Source: Rhizobium sp. P38BS-XIX
GTDB lineage: Bacteria; Pseudomonadota; Alphaproteobacteria; Rhizobiales; Rhizobiaceae
Direction: 5' to 3'
Length of the DNA stretch: 64,000 bases
Assembly (NCBI RefSeq): GCF_012641435.1
Contig: NZ_JABAIJ010000003.1
Location: 186,001-250,000, forward strand
In this document: positions 1 through 8,432 of the stretch, piece by piece
How the letters are laid out: every line of letters begins with the position of its first letter
How positions within the stretch are numbered: the first letter of the stretch is position 1
Program-made: the position numbers and the translations under genes
The notes under the pieces: generated by a model
Databases searched by the model: none
The model's input: the letters and a program-made list of their open reading frames with translations, nothing else
What the model was told of the DNA's origin: nothing

Positions 1-286
1 CTCGGCGGTCTCCATCGTCAGCGCGTTGCGCAATCAGCCCGGCCGTCTCGAGATTGACGAGAATGCGCACCATGGAGGATGTATCCAGCGTCAGAATGGC
101 CGCCAGATCCTTCTGTCGCATCGGTCCCTCCGCCTGGGCAAGACGCAGCAGCGGCAGCCATGTCGCTTCAGTCAGATTGAATTCCTGAAGACGCAAATCG
201 ACAGCGCGCCGCCATTGCCGCGCGGCAAGCCCGATCAAGGTTCCGAGCCGCTTGCTTGCAAATATGGAATCGGCCTGATCCGTCAT
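1..286 (-). CDS. MarR-family transcriptional regulator, 3' end outside window
   Basis: The leftward frame from ATG at 286 reads MTDQADSIFASKRLGTL and continues open to base 1, so only about 95 N-terminal residues are present. The visible part is the MarR dimerisation helix followed by the winged helix: the segment around RQKDLAAILTLDTSSMVRIL is the recognition-helix region and RADDGDRR begins the wing. An in-frame ATG at 301 would add five residues but has no ribosome site and sits on an operator palindrome. ATG 286 has a weak CAGG upstream, so it is preferred. The ligand and target genes are unknown because the downstream neighbours are outside the window. The perfect palindrome at the start (302-321) suggests autoregulation (inference). 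Confidence 0.85.
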   Translation of the reverse strand, partial: MTDQADSIFASKRLGTLIGLAARQWRRAVDLRLQEFNLTEATWLPLLRLAQAEGPMRQKDLAAILTLDTSSMVRILVNLETAGLIAQRADDGDRR

Positions 287-301
287 CAAAACACCTGCCA
301 T

Positions 302-340
302 TTTGTTTGCATGCAAACAAATTAGATAGCATGCAAACTA
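302..340 (-). promoter_or_regulatory. Palindromic operator pair of the MarR gene
   Basis: Bases 302-321 (TTTGTTTGCATGCAAACAAA) form a perfect 20-bp palindrome. A second, shorter copy of its core follows at 327-340 (TAGCATGCAAACTA), centred 22 bp further upstream of the MarR gene. Two copies of GCATGCAAAC on one face of the helix, immediately 5' of a MarR start, are the expected layout for an autoregulatory operator. That role is an inference from position and symmetry. Confidence 0.7.
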
Positions 341-498
341 AATGCAAGAGCCAAGCTGCGTTATCTGATGAACCGGTGGCGGATGATGCAAAGGCGTAAC
401 AATCGCCTGCGCCGCCCGCCCGCCGTCATCGAGATGTTGGCCTGGGCTCTTTACACCGATGTCAGGCATCTTCGAATGAAGAGGGCATCAGGCGGGGT

Positions 499-969
499 TT
501 AACCCGCGGCCCTTCGCCGTCTGCGGACAGGCTCGATCGGCTCTTCCGGTTCGTGTGTGCGCTTGCTATGCCCCAGCAGAGCATTTTTGGCCAAAGTGGA
601 ACGTTTGGCTGCATAGGATGCGGCAACCATCGGATAATCCGCGGGCAATCCCCACTTTTTTCGATATTCGTCGGGGCTGAGGCCGTATTTGGTATTGAGG
701 TGGCGCTTTAACGATTTATACTTCCCGCCGTCCTCGAGGCAGATCAAATAATCTTCAGTGATTGATTTCTTAACAGAGACTGCGGGCTTCAGGATCTTTT
801 CCGAAGCTGGCGCCTCAGGCTGAAAAATTGCTGCCAGCGCTGCATGCGTTTCACTAATGAGCTTGGCAAGGTCTTCCATTGCCGTGGCGTTGTTTATGAC
901 GTAGGCGGAGACAATCTTGCTTGTTAATTCAATGAATCTTTCCGGGTCGACACTATTTTCTTCTTCCAA
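499..969 (-). CDS. Ros/MucR-family transcriptional regulator lacking most zinc ligands
   Basis: The protein has 156 aa. The N-terminal helical part (ERFIELTSKIVSAYVINN) and the C-terminal block (ICLEDGGKYKSLKRHL, then GLSPDEYRKKWGLPADYPMV) are the Ros/MucR family signature, a prokaryotic zinc-finger regulator of exopolysaccharide, symbiosis and cell-cycle genes. The classical Cys-x2-Cys/His-x4-His ligand set is reduced here. The second Cys is Asp, and the two positions usually occupied by His are Lys and Tyr, leaving one Cys and one His. Zinc-less members such as those studied in Mesorhizobium are known. The start is taken as TTG at 969, because AGGAGG lies eight bases before it. An in-frame ATG at 1026 would place that Shine-Dalgarno inside the gene. 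The basic tail (RRRRRAAG) is typical. DNA targets are unknown. Confidence 0.85.
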   Translation of the reverse strand: MEEENSVDPERFIELTSKIVSAYVINNATAMEDLAKLISETHAALAAIFQPEAPASEKILKPAVSVKKSITEDYLICLEDGGKYKSLKRHLNTKYGLSPDEYRKKWGLPADYPMVAASYAAKRSTLAKNALLGHSKRTHEPEEPIEPVRRRRRAAG

Positions 970-1336
970 TTTTGTGGCCTCCTGAATACTTTGACTGTGT
1001 ATAAGCAATACATTTTTTACGCGCAATAAAAATTGAGGAAGATTCCCGTTTTTTGTAAATAAAAATCTTGAGGGAGAAAGTGTGGAAAGAAAGCTTATAG
1101 AAGATTTTTATATTTTTAAAGTAATGAAATGGCGTCAGCGTAGAATTTTCGGCTAGCATCGATAGATGCGTCCTTGCCAAGGTGTTAGGCTAGCGGTGCA
1201 ATCGGGCGCCCGTCAATGCATCTTGCTCAAGGCGCGTTTCGATCCATGAAATGCTTATTGCAGGATCATCGTTGAAGGCTATTTGCAGTCGTGCCCGGCT
1301 GAGATCCGGCGATCGCCTTGCTTTGAATGATTCTCA
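970..1336. other. Intergenic region with AT-rich tract, no gene seen
   Basis: About 370 bases between the Ros-like gene and hpaR. Bases 1020-1145 are strikingly AT-rich (runs such as TTTTTATATTTTTAAAG) against a high-GC background. This is the kind of DNA that MucR/Ros proteins prefer, and it probably carries the promoter of the Ros-like gene (inference). The rest, 1150-1326, holds no convincing coding or RNA feature. Short frames here are antisense or lack ribosome sites. Confidence 0.5.
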
Positions 1337-1350
1337 TGTTAATCAGTGAG
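1337..1350 (+). promoter_or_regulatory. Possible HpaR autoregulatory site
   Basis: TGTTAATCAGTGAG resembles the TGTTAATGTGTTAAG core found at 1909-1923 and, on the other strand, upstream of hpaF. It matches at about ten of fourteen positions. It lies about 30 bases 5' of the preferred hpaR start, which would suit autorepression. The match is imperfect and unproven. Confidence 0.35.
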
Positions 1351-1377
1351 CATCCTAACCGAAGTGAATATGCACAT

Positions 1378-1893
1378 ATGCAAAACAAGACAGATGGTGG
1401 CGCCGGGCAATCTGCCGAGCGCGAGGCAACGCAATCCAAGCAGACACCGCGTGATCGCCGGCGCTCTTTGGCGATAGGATTGTTGCGGGCGCGTGAAGCG
1501 GTTATGAGCCATTTCCGGCCGATCCTGGCGGCGCATGACGTGACAGAGCAGCAGTGGCGTGTCATTCGCATTCTCTGTGAGGCTGGTCAGCTCGACGCAA
1601 CGGAACTGGCCGACAAGGCGTCCATTCTGGCGCCGAGCCTCACGCGCATGATCCGCTCGCTCGAAGAGCGGGGCTTCATTACCAAGCATAAGGATGATGC
1701 GGATGGTCGAAGAGTGCTGCTGCAGATTACTCCGGCGGGCAAGGCGATCGTTGAAGACGTTATGCCGGAAAGCCTGAAGGTCTATGCTGATATCGATGCT
1801 CGCTTCGGCGTGGAGCGTGTCGAACAGCTTCTCGACATGCTGGAAGAACTGGCGTCCCTGAAGCTGGAAAATGGCGCGATCGAAGAGGAATAG
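1378..1893 (+). CDS. hpaR: HpaR/HpcR, MarR-type regulator of homoprotocatechuate degradation
   Basis: MarR-family protein whose core closely follows Escherichia coli HpaR: SLAIGLLRAREAVMSHFRPI, then TEQQWRVIRIL, then the winged helix (LAPSLTRMIRSLEERGFI, DADGRRVLLQITPAGKAI). HpaR represses the meta-cleavage operon for homoprotocatechuate and is relieved by pathway aromatics (family knowledge). Here it is separated by about 10 kb from hpaF but shares an operator-like sequence with it. ATG 1378 is chosen because a putative operator lies at 1337-1350. An in-frame ATG at 1327 (17 more residues) cannot be excluded, and neither start has a good Shine-Dalgarno. The N-terminus is about 30 residues longer than in the enterobacterial protein. 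Confidence 0.88.
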   Translation: MQNKTDGGAGQSAEREATQSKQTPRDRRRSLAIGLLRAREAVMSHFRPILAAHDVTEQQWRVIRILCEAGQLDATELADKASILAPSLTRMIRSLEERGFITKHKDDADGRRVLLQITPAGKAIVEDVMPESLKVYADIDARFGVERVEQLLDMLEELASLKLENGAIEEE

Positions 1894-1907
1894 ATCGGCC
1901 ACGATTT

Positions 1908-1925
1908 TTGTTAATGTGTTAAGTA
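1908..1925 (+). promoter_or_regulatory. Candidate HpaR operator upstream of the forward catabolic block
   Basis: TTGTTAATGTGTTAAGTA is identical at 17 of 18 positions to the reverse complement of 21793-21810 upstream of hpaF. The core is an imperfect inverted repeat (TTAA-N4-TTAA). It lies 66 bases before the AraC start at 1991, just after hpaR. Two near-identical symmetrical sites at the two promoters flanking the island suggest common control. HpaR is the obvious candidate (inference). Confidence 0.6.
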
Positions 1926-1990
1926 TTTAATTGACGGGTGGCGTGATCTGTAGCAATCTTCGAGGCGACTGACACTGTTGGGAGGCAGAG

Positions 1991-2977
1991 TTGGACCTGT
2001 TGCAGAACTGCAGTCTCGTCGATCGAACATGGTCACCGACACCCTACGATCAATGGGTAGACGACCTTCAAGGCATTTGCGGAAATTTCAATCCCCATCT
2101 GATGCAGCGCGGCGATAGCGTCATCGGCACAGCAAGCCGTATCGATGTCTGCGGCATGGAGTTTGCCCATGTCTCAAACGATCTCGATTATGTCCATCGC
2201 GACTGGGACGATATTCGCCGCGATGCCAATGAGCATCTGTTCCTGATCCTGCAGCTGGAAGGTGTCTGCGGCGTCGAACATTCCGGCCAGCAGAACATTC
2301 TCGATGTCGGCGAATGCATTCTGGTGGATTCCACACGACCGACGACGTTCTATTTTCGTGGGCATTTCTCCAATCATTTGTCGCTGCATTTACCGCGACA
2401 GCTGATGTATTCCGACAGCCGCATTGACTTCGATGTCGCCCGCAAGCTGGTTGCGACGGATCCGATGGCGATGATGCTGCGGGCGCTCATCACCAAGATG
2501 ATGACAACGCCCGAGAGCGAGGCAGCGTCTCCGTTTCTTCGACAGCTTATGTTCGATACGACGCGCCAGGCCTTCCTTTCGACCGGCCTGCAGGTCGCGA
2601 GCCTGAACTCGCTGCATGATAGCGCCAGTAAGCGCATGCAGATGGTCGACATTCTGATCGATCGGCATCTCACCGATAGCGACCTCAGCGCCAAATGGCT
2701 GGCAACACGGCTCGGTGTGTCGATCCGTACCCTGCAGCAGGACTTCCAGGGTATGGGCATGACCTGCACGACAGTTATTCGTGACAAGCGGCTGCGCTTT
2801 GCGCGTGACAAGATCGAACAGCTGAAGGAACAGCGCAACCCGACGACAATAGCCGAAGTGGCTTATTCGGCCGGATTCAACGACATTTCCTATTTCAACC
2901 GCAGCTTCAAGGAGTTGTTCGATTGCGCGCCAAGCGAGCTGCTTCGCGCAGCCGAAAACGCGCAGAAACTGGACTAA
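1991..2977 (+). CDS. AraC-family activator (FeaR-like architecture)
   Basis: The protein has 328 aa, starting at TTG 1991 with GGAGG six bases upstream. An N-terminal ligand-sensing domain of the AraC_binding_2 type (about residues 20-200; DVGECILVDSTRPTTFYF) precedes a C-terminal AraC double helix-turn-helix (about 220-320; LSAKWLATRLGVSIRTLQQDF and TIAEVAYSAGFNDISYFNRSFK). FeaR, which controls tyramine/phenylethylamine oxidation genes in E. coli, has this architecture, but the residues alone do not prove the same effector. It is the first gene of a forward block of catabolic enzymes and an ABC importer, and so probably activates them. A candidate HpaR site lies just upstream. Confidence 0.85.
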   Translation: MDLLQNCSLVDRTWSPTPYDQWVDDLQGICGNFNPHLMQRGDSVIGTASRIDVCGMEFAHVSNDLDYVHRDWDDIRRDANEHLFLILQLEGVCGVEHSGQQNILDVGECILVDSTRPTTFYFRGHFSNHLSLHLPRQLMYSDSRIDFDVARKLVATDPMAMMLRALITKMMTTPESEAASPFLRQLMFDTTRQAFLSTGLQVASLNSLHDSASKRMQMVDILIDRHLTDSDLSAKWLATRLGVSIRTLQQDFQGMGMTCTTVIRDKRLRFARDKIEQLKEQRNPTTIAEVAYSAGFNDISYFNRSFKELFDCAPSELLRAAENAQKLD

Positions 2978-3079
2978 AACGCGATCTGCGTTCCAGTCCA
3001 AGACGGAGCGCGTTTCTCCCCAAGACGGGTTTTGCGGCGGAAGTCATAGTCCTCTCGAAAGTCACGGGAGGAGAATATC

Positions 3080-4486
3080 GTGAAGCAGTATACTCTGCTT
3101 ATCGGCGGCGAGCCTGTTGCCACGTCCCATCATGCGGCGGTCGCAAATCCATCGAACGGCGAAATTGTCGGCTATATGCCGCTTGGCTCGGAAGCAGATT
3201 TGGACCAGGCCGTGGCAGCGGCAACGAGAGCCTTCAAGAGTTGGTCGCGGACCTCCAGCGAAAAGCGTGCCGCAGCCTGCCGCGCCGTCGCGGAAAAGAT
3301 CAATGAGCATGCCGAGGAGCTGGCCCAGCTTCTCACACGCGAACAGGGCAAGCCGCTGAACGGTCTTGGCTCGCGCTTCGAGATCGGCGGCGCCCTCGCT
3401 TGGACGCGGCATACCGCCGAACTCGACCTGCCGATCGAGGTCCTGCAGGACGACAATGAAGGCCGCGTCGAGCTGTATCGCAAGCCGATGGGCGTCGTCG
3501 GTTCGATCACGCCCTGGAACTGGCCCGTGATGATCGCCTGCTGGCATATCGTTCCGGCTGTCCGCGCCGGCAACACAGTCGTCATCAAGCCGTCGCCCCT
3601 GACGCCGCTTTCGACCATTCGTCTCGTTGAGATCATCAACGAGGTCTTGCCGCCGGGTGTCGTCAACGTCGTCACTGGCGAAAACAGCATCGGTGCGGCG
3701 CTCTCCGCGCATCCGGGCATTGCAAAGATGACCTTCACCGGTTCGACCGAAACCGGCAGGAAAGTCATGGCGTCCGCAGTTGCGACGCTGAAACGCCTGA
3801 CGCTGGAGCTTGGCGGCAATGATGCCGGCATTGTGCTGCCGGATGCCGATCCTAAGGCCATCATCGAGGGCCTCTTTTGGGGTGCCTTCATCAACAATGG
3901 CCAGACCTGCGCGGCGTTGAAGCGCCTCTATGTCCATGACAGCCTCTATGACGAGGTCTGCAATGGCCTTGCGGACTATGCCTCCAGGATCGCCGTCGGC
4001 GACGGCCTGGACGAGGCGAGCATTCTCGGTCCGGTGCAAAACGAGATGCAGTTCAACAAGGTGCGCGAACTCGTTGACGATGCGCGTGCTCATGGAGGAC
4101 GAATCCTGACGGGTGGAGTGCCGATGGATCGCCCGGGCTATTTTTATCCGATTACGCTTGTCGCTGATGTCGATCACGGCGTGCGCCTGGTCGATGAGGA
4201 GCAGTTCGGCCCGGCTCTGCCGATCATCCGCTACAGCGATATCGACGAAGTGATCGCCCGTGCCAATCAAAATCCGGCCGGTCTCGGCGGGTCCGTTTGG
4301 TCCTCCGATGCCGAGAAGGCGAAGCGCTATGCCTTGCAGCTCGAATGTGGCTCTGTCTGGATCAACAAGCACGGCACCATCCAGCCGAATGCGCCTTTCG
4401 GCGGCGTGAAGCAGTCCGGCATCGGCGTCGAATTTGGCACTGAAGGCCTGAAAGAATTCACCACGATCCAGACGGTGCTGAGCTGA
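3080..4486 (+). CDS. NAD(P)-dependent aldehyde dehydrogenase
   Basis: The protein has 468 aa and a GTG start preceded by GGGAGGAG. It carries the standard ALDH features: the PWNWP nucleotide-binding turn near residue 145, general-base Glu in LELGGND near 245, nucleophile Cys in NNGQTCAA near 276, and QFGP near the C-terminus. The enzyme oxidises an aldehyde to a carboxylate. The next gene encodes a GMC-type alcohol oxidoreductase only two bases downstream, so the pair probably converts an alcohol to an acid in two steps. In this context an aryl alcohol such as tyrosol, giving 4-hydroxyphenylacetate, is a plausible but unproven substrate. Confidence 0.9.
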   Translation: MKQYTLLIGGEPVATSHHAAVANPSNGEIVGYMPLGSEADLDQAVAAATRAFKSWSRTSSEKRAAACRAVAEKINEHAEELAQLLTREQGKPLNGLGSRFEIGGALAWTRHTAELDLPIEVLQDDNEGRVELYRKPMGVVGSITPWNWPVMIACWHIVPAVRAGNTVVIKPSPLTPLSTIRLVEIINEVLPPGVVNVVTGENSIGAALSAHPGIAKMTFTGSTETGRKVMASAVATLKRLTLELGGNDAGIVLPDADPKAIIEGLFWGAFINNGQTCAALKRLYVHDSLYDEVCNGLADYASRIAVGDGLDEASILGPVQNEMQFNKVRELVDDARAHGGRILTGGVPMDRPGYFYPITLVADVDHGVRLVDEEQFGPALPIIRYSDIDEVIARANQNPAGLGGSVWSSDAEKAKRYALQLECGSVWINKHGTIQPNAPFGGVKQSGIGVEFGTEGLKEFTTIQTVLS

Positions 4487-4488
4487 TC

Positions 4489-6084
4489 ATGACGAGTTAC
4501 GACTACATCATCGTCGGTGGCGGCTCCTCGGGTTGCGTACTGGCAAACCGGCTTTCGGAAAACCCGGCGCATAAGGTGCTGCTGATCGAATCCGGGCGCC
4601 GGGACTCTGATCCCTGGATTCACATACCAGCGACCTTTTTCAAGGTGCTGGGCAAGGGCATCGACATTCATCCCTATGCCTCGGACCCCGACAAGGGTTT
4701 AAACGGGCGGCCGAGCATCATTCCGCAGGGCAATGTGCTCGGCGGCGGCAGCTCCGTGAACGCGATGATCTATATTCGCGGCCATCGCAACGACTACGAT
4801 ACCTGGTCGCAGATGGGCTGCCAGGGCTGGTCTTACGAGGATGTGCTACCGGCTTTCCGCTCGCTTGAGAACAATGAGCGGCTGAATGGCGAATATCATG
4901 GCAGTAAAGGTGGCCTGCGCGTTTCCGACCCGCGTCATCGCCATCCCTTGAGCGAAGCCTTCATCAAGGCGGCAACCGAAATCGGCATTCCCCATAATGA
5001 CGATTTCAACGGGGCGGATCAGGCAGGTGTCGGCTTCTATCAGAGCACCACCTATGGCGGTCGTCGCTGGAGCTCAGCCCAGGCCTTCTTGCGCGAGGCG
5101 GAGAAGCGGTCGAACCTGACCGTGCTGACGGAGCGCAAGGTTGCCCGCATCCTGTTCGAAGGGCACAAGGCTGTCGGTGTCGAGCTGCTCGACGGCACGG
5201 TCTTCAAGGCGTCCCGCGAGATTGCGCTCACCGCCGGCGCCATTGCCACGCCGAAGATCCTGCAATTGTCAGGGATTGGCGACGGTGAGCATCTCACCTC
5301 GCTCGGCATCAAGGTCGTCGCCGATCTGCCTGGCGTCGGCGCCAATTATCAGGACCATCTCGAAGTGCCGGTGCAGGGTGAGACGCGCGAGCCGATCTCA
5401 ATTCTAGGCCACGACAAGGGTCTGCGGGCCGCCGGTCACATGTTGCGCTATCTGACCTCGCATCGCGGCCTGCTGACGTCCAATGTCGTCGAGTGCGGCG
5501 GTTTTATCGATACGGCTGGCACAGGGCAGCCGGATGTGCAGTTCCACGTTCTGCCCGTTCTGATCGGCTTTGTCGATCGCGATCCGGAACCAGGTCACGG
5601 CTTGAGCATCGGCCCTTGCTATCTGCGGCCACGCTCGCGCGGCTGGATAAAGCTGAAGAGCAAAAATCCGTCCGAGCAGATGGATTTCAATGCCAATCTG
5701 CTTTCCGACCCCGCCGATATCGAAACTCTGGTCCGCGGTGTGGAAACGGCGATCCGCATTCTCGATGCGCCGGCGCTTTCCAAGCTGGTCAAGCGCCGCG
5801 TGTTGCCGAAGCCCGGCGTCGAGAAGGATCCCGAAGTACTGCGCGATTATATCCGTCAATCCTGCAAGACGGTGTTTCACCCGGCGGGAACGGCGCGCAT
5901 GGGCCGCGCGGATGACCGCATGGCAGTCGTCGGACCGGATCTGAAGGTGCGCGGGATCGAGGGGCTGCGCGTCTGCGACGCCTCCATCATGCCGACCCTG
6001 GTATCCGGCAACACCAATGCCCCGACGATGATGATTGCGGCAAAGGCTGCGGCCTTCATGACTGGAAAGGCGATTTCCGGCTGA
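4489..6084 (+). CDS. GMC-family FAD-dependent alcohol oxidoreductase
   Basis: The protein has 531 aa. It opens with the FAD-binding Rossmann motif (DYIIVGGGSSGCVLANRLSE), followed by the GMC signature region (NVLGGGSSVNAMIYIRGH). It ends with the conserved catalytic region (FHPAGTARMGR, then SGNTNAPTMMIAAKAA). The His in HPAGTARMG is the catalytic base in choline dehydrogenase-like members. Substrates in the family are primary alcohols, including choline, aryl and polyethylene-glycol-type alcohols. No signal peptide is visible, so it is cytoplasmic. It follows the aldehyde dehydrogenase by two bases and precedes the ABC importer genes, which implies oxidation of an imported alcohol. Confidence 0.9.
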   Translation: MTSYDYIIVGGGSSGCVLANRLSENPAHKVLLIESGRRDSDPWIHIPATFFKVLGKGIDIHPYASDPDKGLNGRPSIIPQGNVLGGGSSVNAMIYIRGHRNDYDTWSQMGCQGWSYEDVLPAFRSLENNERLNGEYHGSKGGLRVSDPRHRHPLSEAFIKAATEIGIPHNDDFNGADQAGVGFYQSTTYGGRRWSSAQAFLREAEKRSNLTVLTERKVARILFEGHKAVGVELLDGTVFKASREIALTAGAIATPKILQLSGIGDGEHLTSLGIKVVADLPGVGANYQDHLEVPVQGETREPISILGHDKGLRAAGHMLRYLTSHRGLLTSNVVECGGFIDTAGTGQPDVQFHVLPVLIGFVDRDPEPGHGLSIGPCYLRPRSRGWIKLKSKNPSEQMDFNANLLSDPADIETLVRGVETAIRILDAPALSKLVKRRVLPKPGVEKDPEVLRDYIRQSCKTVFHPAGTARMGRADDRMAVVGPDLKVRGIEGLRVCDASIMPTLVSGNTNAPTMMIAAKAAAFMTGKAISG

Positions 6085-6144
6085 GCCGGAAATCAGGAAA
6101 GCAAAGAGCCCGTGGGGAACGGGACAACACACCGGGAGGAAACA

Positions 6145-7398
6145 ATGCCTATCAATCTGAGAGGGCTGGCAATCAGCCTTTTTCTAATGCTCGCCTCTGC
6201 ATTCACAGCCCATGCGGCCGCATCCTGCGGCGACAATAGCGGCAAGCCGGCAACCGGCGAGCCGATCGTCATCGGCGCCATCACTGGCAAGACCGGACCG
6301 GATGACTTTTCCAATTCCACCAAGGCGGCGAAGGCCTACTTCGACTGCCTGAACGCCAATGGCGGCATCAAGGGTCGGCCGGTCAAATATCTGGTCGAGG
6401 ACGACCAGTGGAACCCGGAAATCGCGGCGCAGCTGGCCGCGAAGCTCGTCAACGATGAGAAGGCCGTGCTGATGGTCGGCAATTCCAGTTATGTCGAATG
6501 CGGCGCAAACGCCGATTTCTACAAGAAGTCGGGTATTCTTGTTGTCGCCGGCGTCGGAGTGCCGCGTGAGTGCTACTTCGCCGAGAATTATGCCCCGACT
6601 AATGCCGGGCCTCGTGTCTCGATGCTTGGCGCCATGGGCTATGCGCTCGACAAGCTGAATGCCAAGTCCGTCGTCTGCATCGGCCCGAATATCCCGAATG
6701 TCGGCACGTGGTCTTGCGATGGCGTGATGTTGCTTGCCAAGGAAAAGGGCTTCGCCGCCCAAACGATCCTGATGGACCCCGGCTCTGCCGATGCTACGTC
6801 CATCATCCTGCAGGCAGCTGCGAGCAAGCCGGATGTCATCGTGCTCGGCCTTTCAAAGGGCGTGGCTGTGCCGCTTTTGACTGCCGCCGAAGAGCAGGGC
6901 CTCAACCAGACGATCACCTTCCTGAGCGCCGCCTCTGCCTATGATCTCTCGGTTCCGTCCACTATCGGCTCAGGCTGGGACGACAAGTTCTACGTCAATA
7001 TGGAATTCAACGATCTGAATGCCAAGACGCCGGACAATCAGAACTGGCTCGCCGTCATGGACCAGTACGGCCAGAAGTCCGACCCGCGCGACACATTCGC
7101 CCAGGCCGGCTACCTCTCGGCCCGCATTGCCGAGAAAGCGCTGATGACGCTCGATCCTTCCAATATCAACCGCGAAACGGTCTCTGCCGCCGTGCGAGGG
7201 ATCAAGGGCTTCAAGAGCGATATCTTCTGCGCTCCCTGGTATTTCGGCGATAGCCAATCGCGTCACAACGCCAACTCCACGACGCGCATGGCGGTCAGCG
7301 AGGGCGGCAAATGGAAGGTCGTTTCCGATTGCACGCCGTCGCCTGATCCCGAGCTGAAAGACGTCCGTGCCTTCGAAAAGTCCGCTGGCATCAATTGA
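6145..7398 (+). CDS. Periplasmic substrate-binding protein, branched-chain-amino-acid type ABC importer
   Basis: The 417-aa precursor starts at ATG 6145 behind GGGAGGAAACA. A Sec signal peptide (LAISLFLMLASAFTAHAA) is cleaved near residue 25. The mature part has the Peripla_BP_6 (LivJ/LivK) fold: PIVIGAITGKTGPD, then AAKAYFDCLNANGGIKGRPV and QWNPEIAAQLAAKLV. This clan binds amino acids, amides and many aromatic acids. The four following genes supply two permeases and two ATPases, completing the importer. The neighbouring oxidoreductases suggest an aromatic or alcohol ligand rather than leucine, but this is inference. Confidence 0.9.
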   Translation: MPINLRGLAISLFLMLASAFTAHAAASCGDNSGKPATGEPIVIGAITGKTGPDDFSNSTKAAKAYFDCLNANGGIKGRPVKYLVEDDQWNPEIAAQLAAKLVNDEKAVLMVGNSSYVECGANADFYKKSGILVVAGVGVPRECYFAENYAPTNAGPRVSMLGAMGYALDKLNAKSVVCIGPNIPNVGTWSCDGVMLLAKEKGFAAQTILMDPGSADATSIILQAAASKPDVIVLGLSKGVAVPLLTAAEEQGLNQTITFLSAASAYDLSVPSTIGSGWDDKFYVNMEFNDLNAKTPDNQNWLAVMDQYGQKSDPRDTFAQAGYLSARIAEKALMTLDPSNINRETVSAAVRGIKGFKSDIFCAPWYFGDSQSRHNANSTTRMAVSEGGKWKVVSDCTPSPDPELKDVRAFEKSAGIN

Positions 7399-7565
7399 CG
7401 CCTGACGCTTGCCATCGGCTTCGCAGCAGGAGTTGCGGAGCCGAGCGACCTTACGCATCGGCCTGAAAATCGGGGTCGCTTTTCGGAAAGCTCGATGCGT
7501 TGATCTAGAATGTTATGGCGTCCTTCGCGCGTCGGAAAACGCGCTGCGCCGTAGAGGATCGTTCC

Positions 7566-8432
7566 ATGAACCTTCTACCTTTCGTCATTTCCGGACTTGG
7601 GATCGGTGCCGTCTATGCGCTCTCGGGCGTCGGTCTCGTCGTCCTGTTTCGGGCGACCGGCGTTCTCAATTTCGCATTTGGAGCCTTTGGCGCCATCGGC
7701 GCGCATTGCGCCTGGCAATTGCTGGAGTGGAAGATGCCGCTCGCCGTTGCCATCCTCGCCGCCGTTGCCGTCTCGACGGTGATCAGCTTTCTCTATGGTC
7801 GGATCTTCGCGCCCATGCTGTCGCATCGCGATATCGTCGTGCGCGCCGTCGGCACCCTGGCGCCAGCACTGATCCTGATCGCGATCATGGGCGTCATCTG
7901 GGGCGAGCTGCCGCGACGCCTACAGTTTCCGACCGATCAGATGTTCATTTCCCTCTTTGCCGTGCGCCTTACGTTCACGCGCATCATCGCCATCATCCTC
8001 TCTGTCGTCATGGTCGTTGCCATCACGTTGCTTTTGACCCGGACGCGCCTCGGTTTGGACATGCGCGCCCTTGCGAATGATCGCGATCTCAGCGCCGTTC
8101 TCGGGGTACGTATCCTCTACACGGAGACCGCTGCCTGGATCATGACCGGCATCTTTTCCGGCTTTGCCGGCCTGTTGCTGGCCGATCTCGTTCGCTTGCA
8201 AGGCACCTTTCTCACCTTGCTGGTGATCCCGGCAATTGCTGCCGCGATCCTCGGCCAGTTGCAGTCGCTGTGGCAAACCGCCGTTGCCGGCATCCTGATC
8301 GGCATTGCCGAAGCCGTGCTGACGCCGATTGCGTGGATATCGCCCTATCGCGCGGCGGCACCCTTCGTCATCGCGCTCGTCGCGGTGACCATACTGGGAG
8401 GCACGGCGCGCGCCGCGTTGAAGGACCGATGA
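7566..8432 (+). CDS. ABC importer permease, LivH type
   Basis: The 288-aa multi-spanning membrane protein starts at ATG 7566, after GAGGATC. It has LivH-family features: the N-terminal GLGIGAVYALSGVGLVVLFRATGVLNFAFG segment, read here in parts as the first two membrane helices, and the cytoplasmic loop TRTRLGLDMRALANDRDLSAVLGV. It ends in an ATGA overlap with the next permease, so translation is coupled. With the LivM-type partner it forms the translocation pore. Confidence 0.9.
   Translation: MNLLPFVISGLGIGAVYALSGVGLVVLFRATGVLNFAFGAFGAIGAHCAWQLLEWKMPLAVAILAAVAVSTVISFLYGRIFAPMLSHRDIVVRAVGTLAPALILIAIMGVIWGELPRRLQFPTDQMFISLFAVRLTFTRIIAIILSVVMVVAITLLLTRTRLGLDMRALANDRDLSAVLGVRILYTETAAWIMTGIFSGFAGLLLADLVRLQGTFLTLLVIPAIAAAILGQLQSLWQTAVAGILIGIAEAVLTPIAWISPYRAAAPFVIALVAVTILGGTARAALKDR

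Noticed and set aside
953..1180. 75-codon leftward frame overlapping the Ros-like gene start
   Set aside because: It lies in the AT-rich promoter tract, has no ribosome site, and overlaps the better-supported TTG start in another frame.
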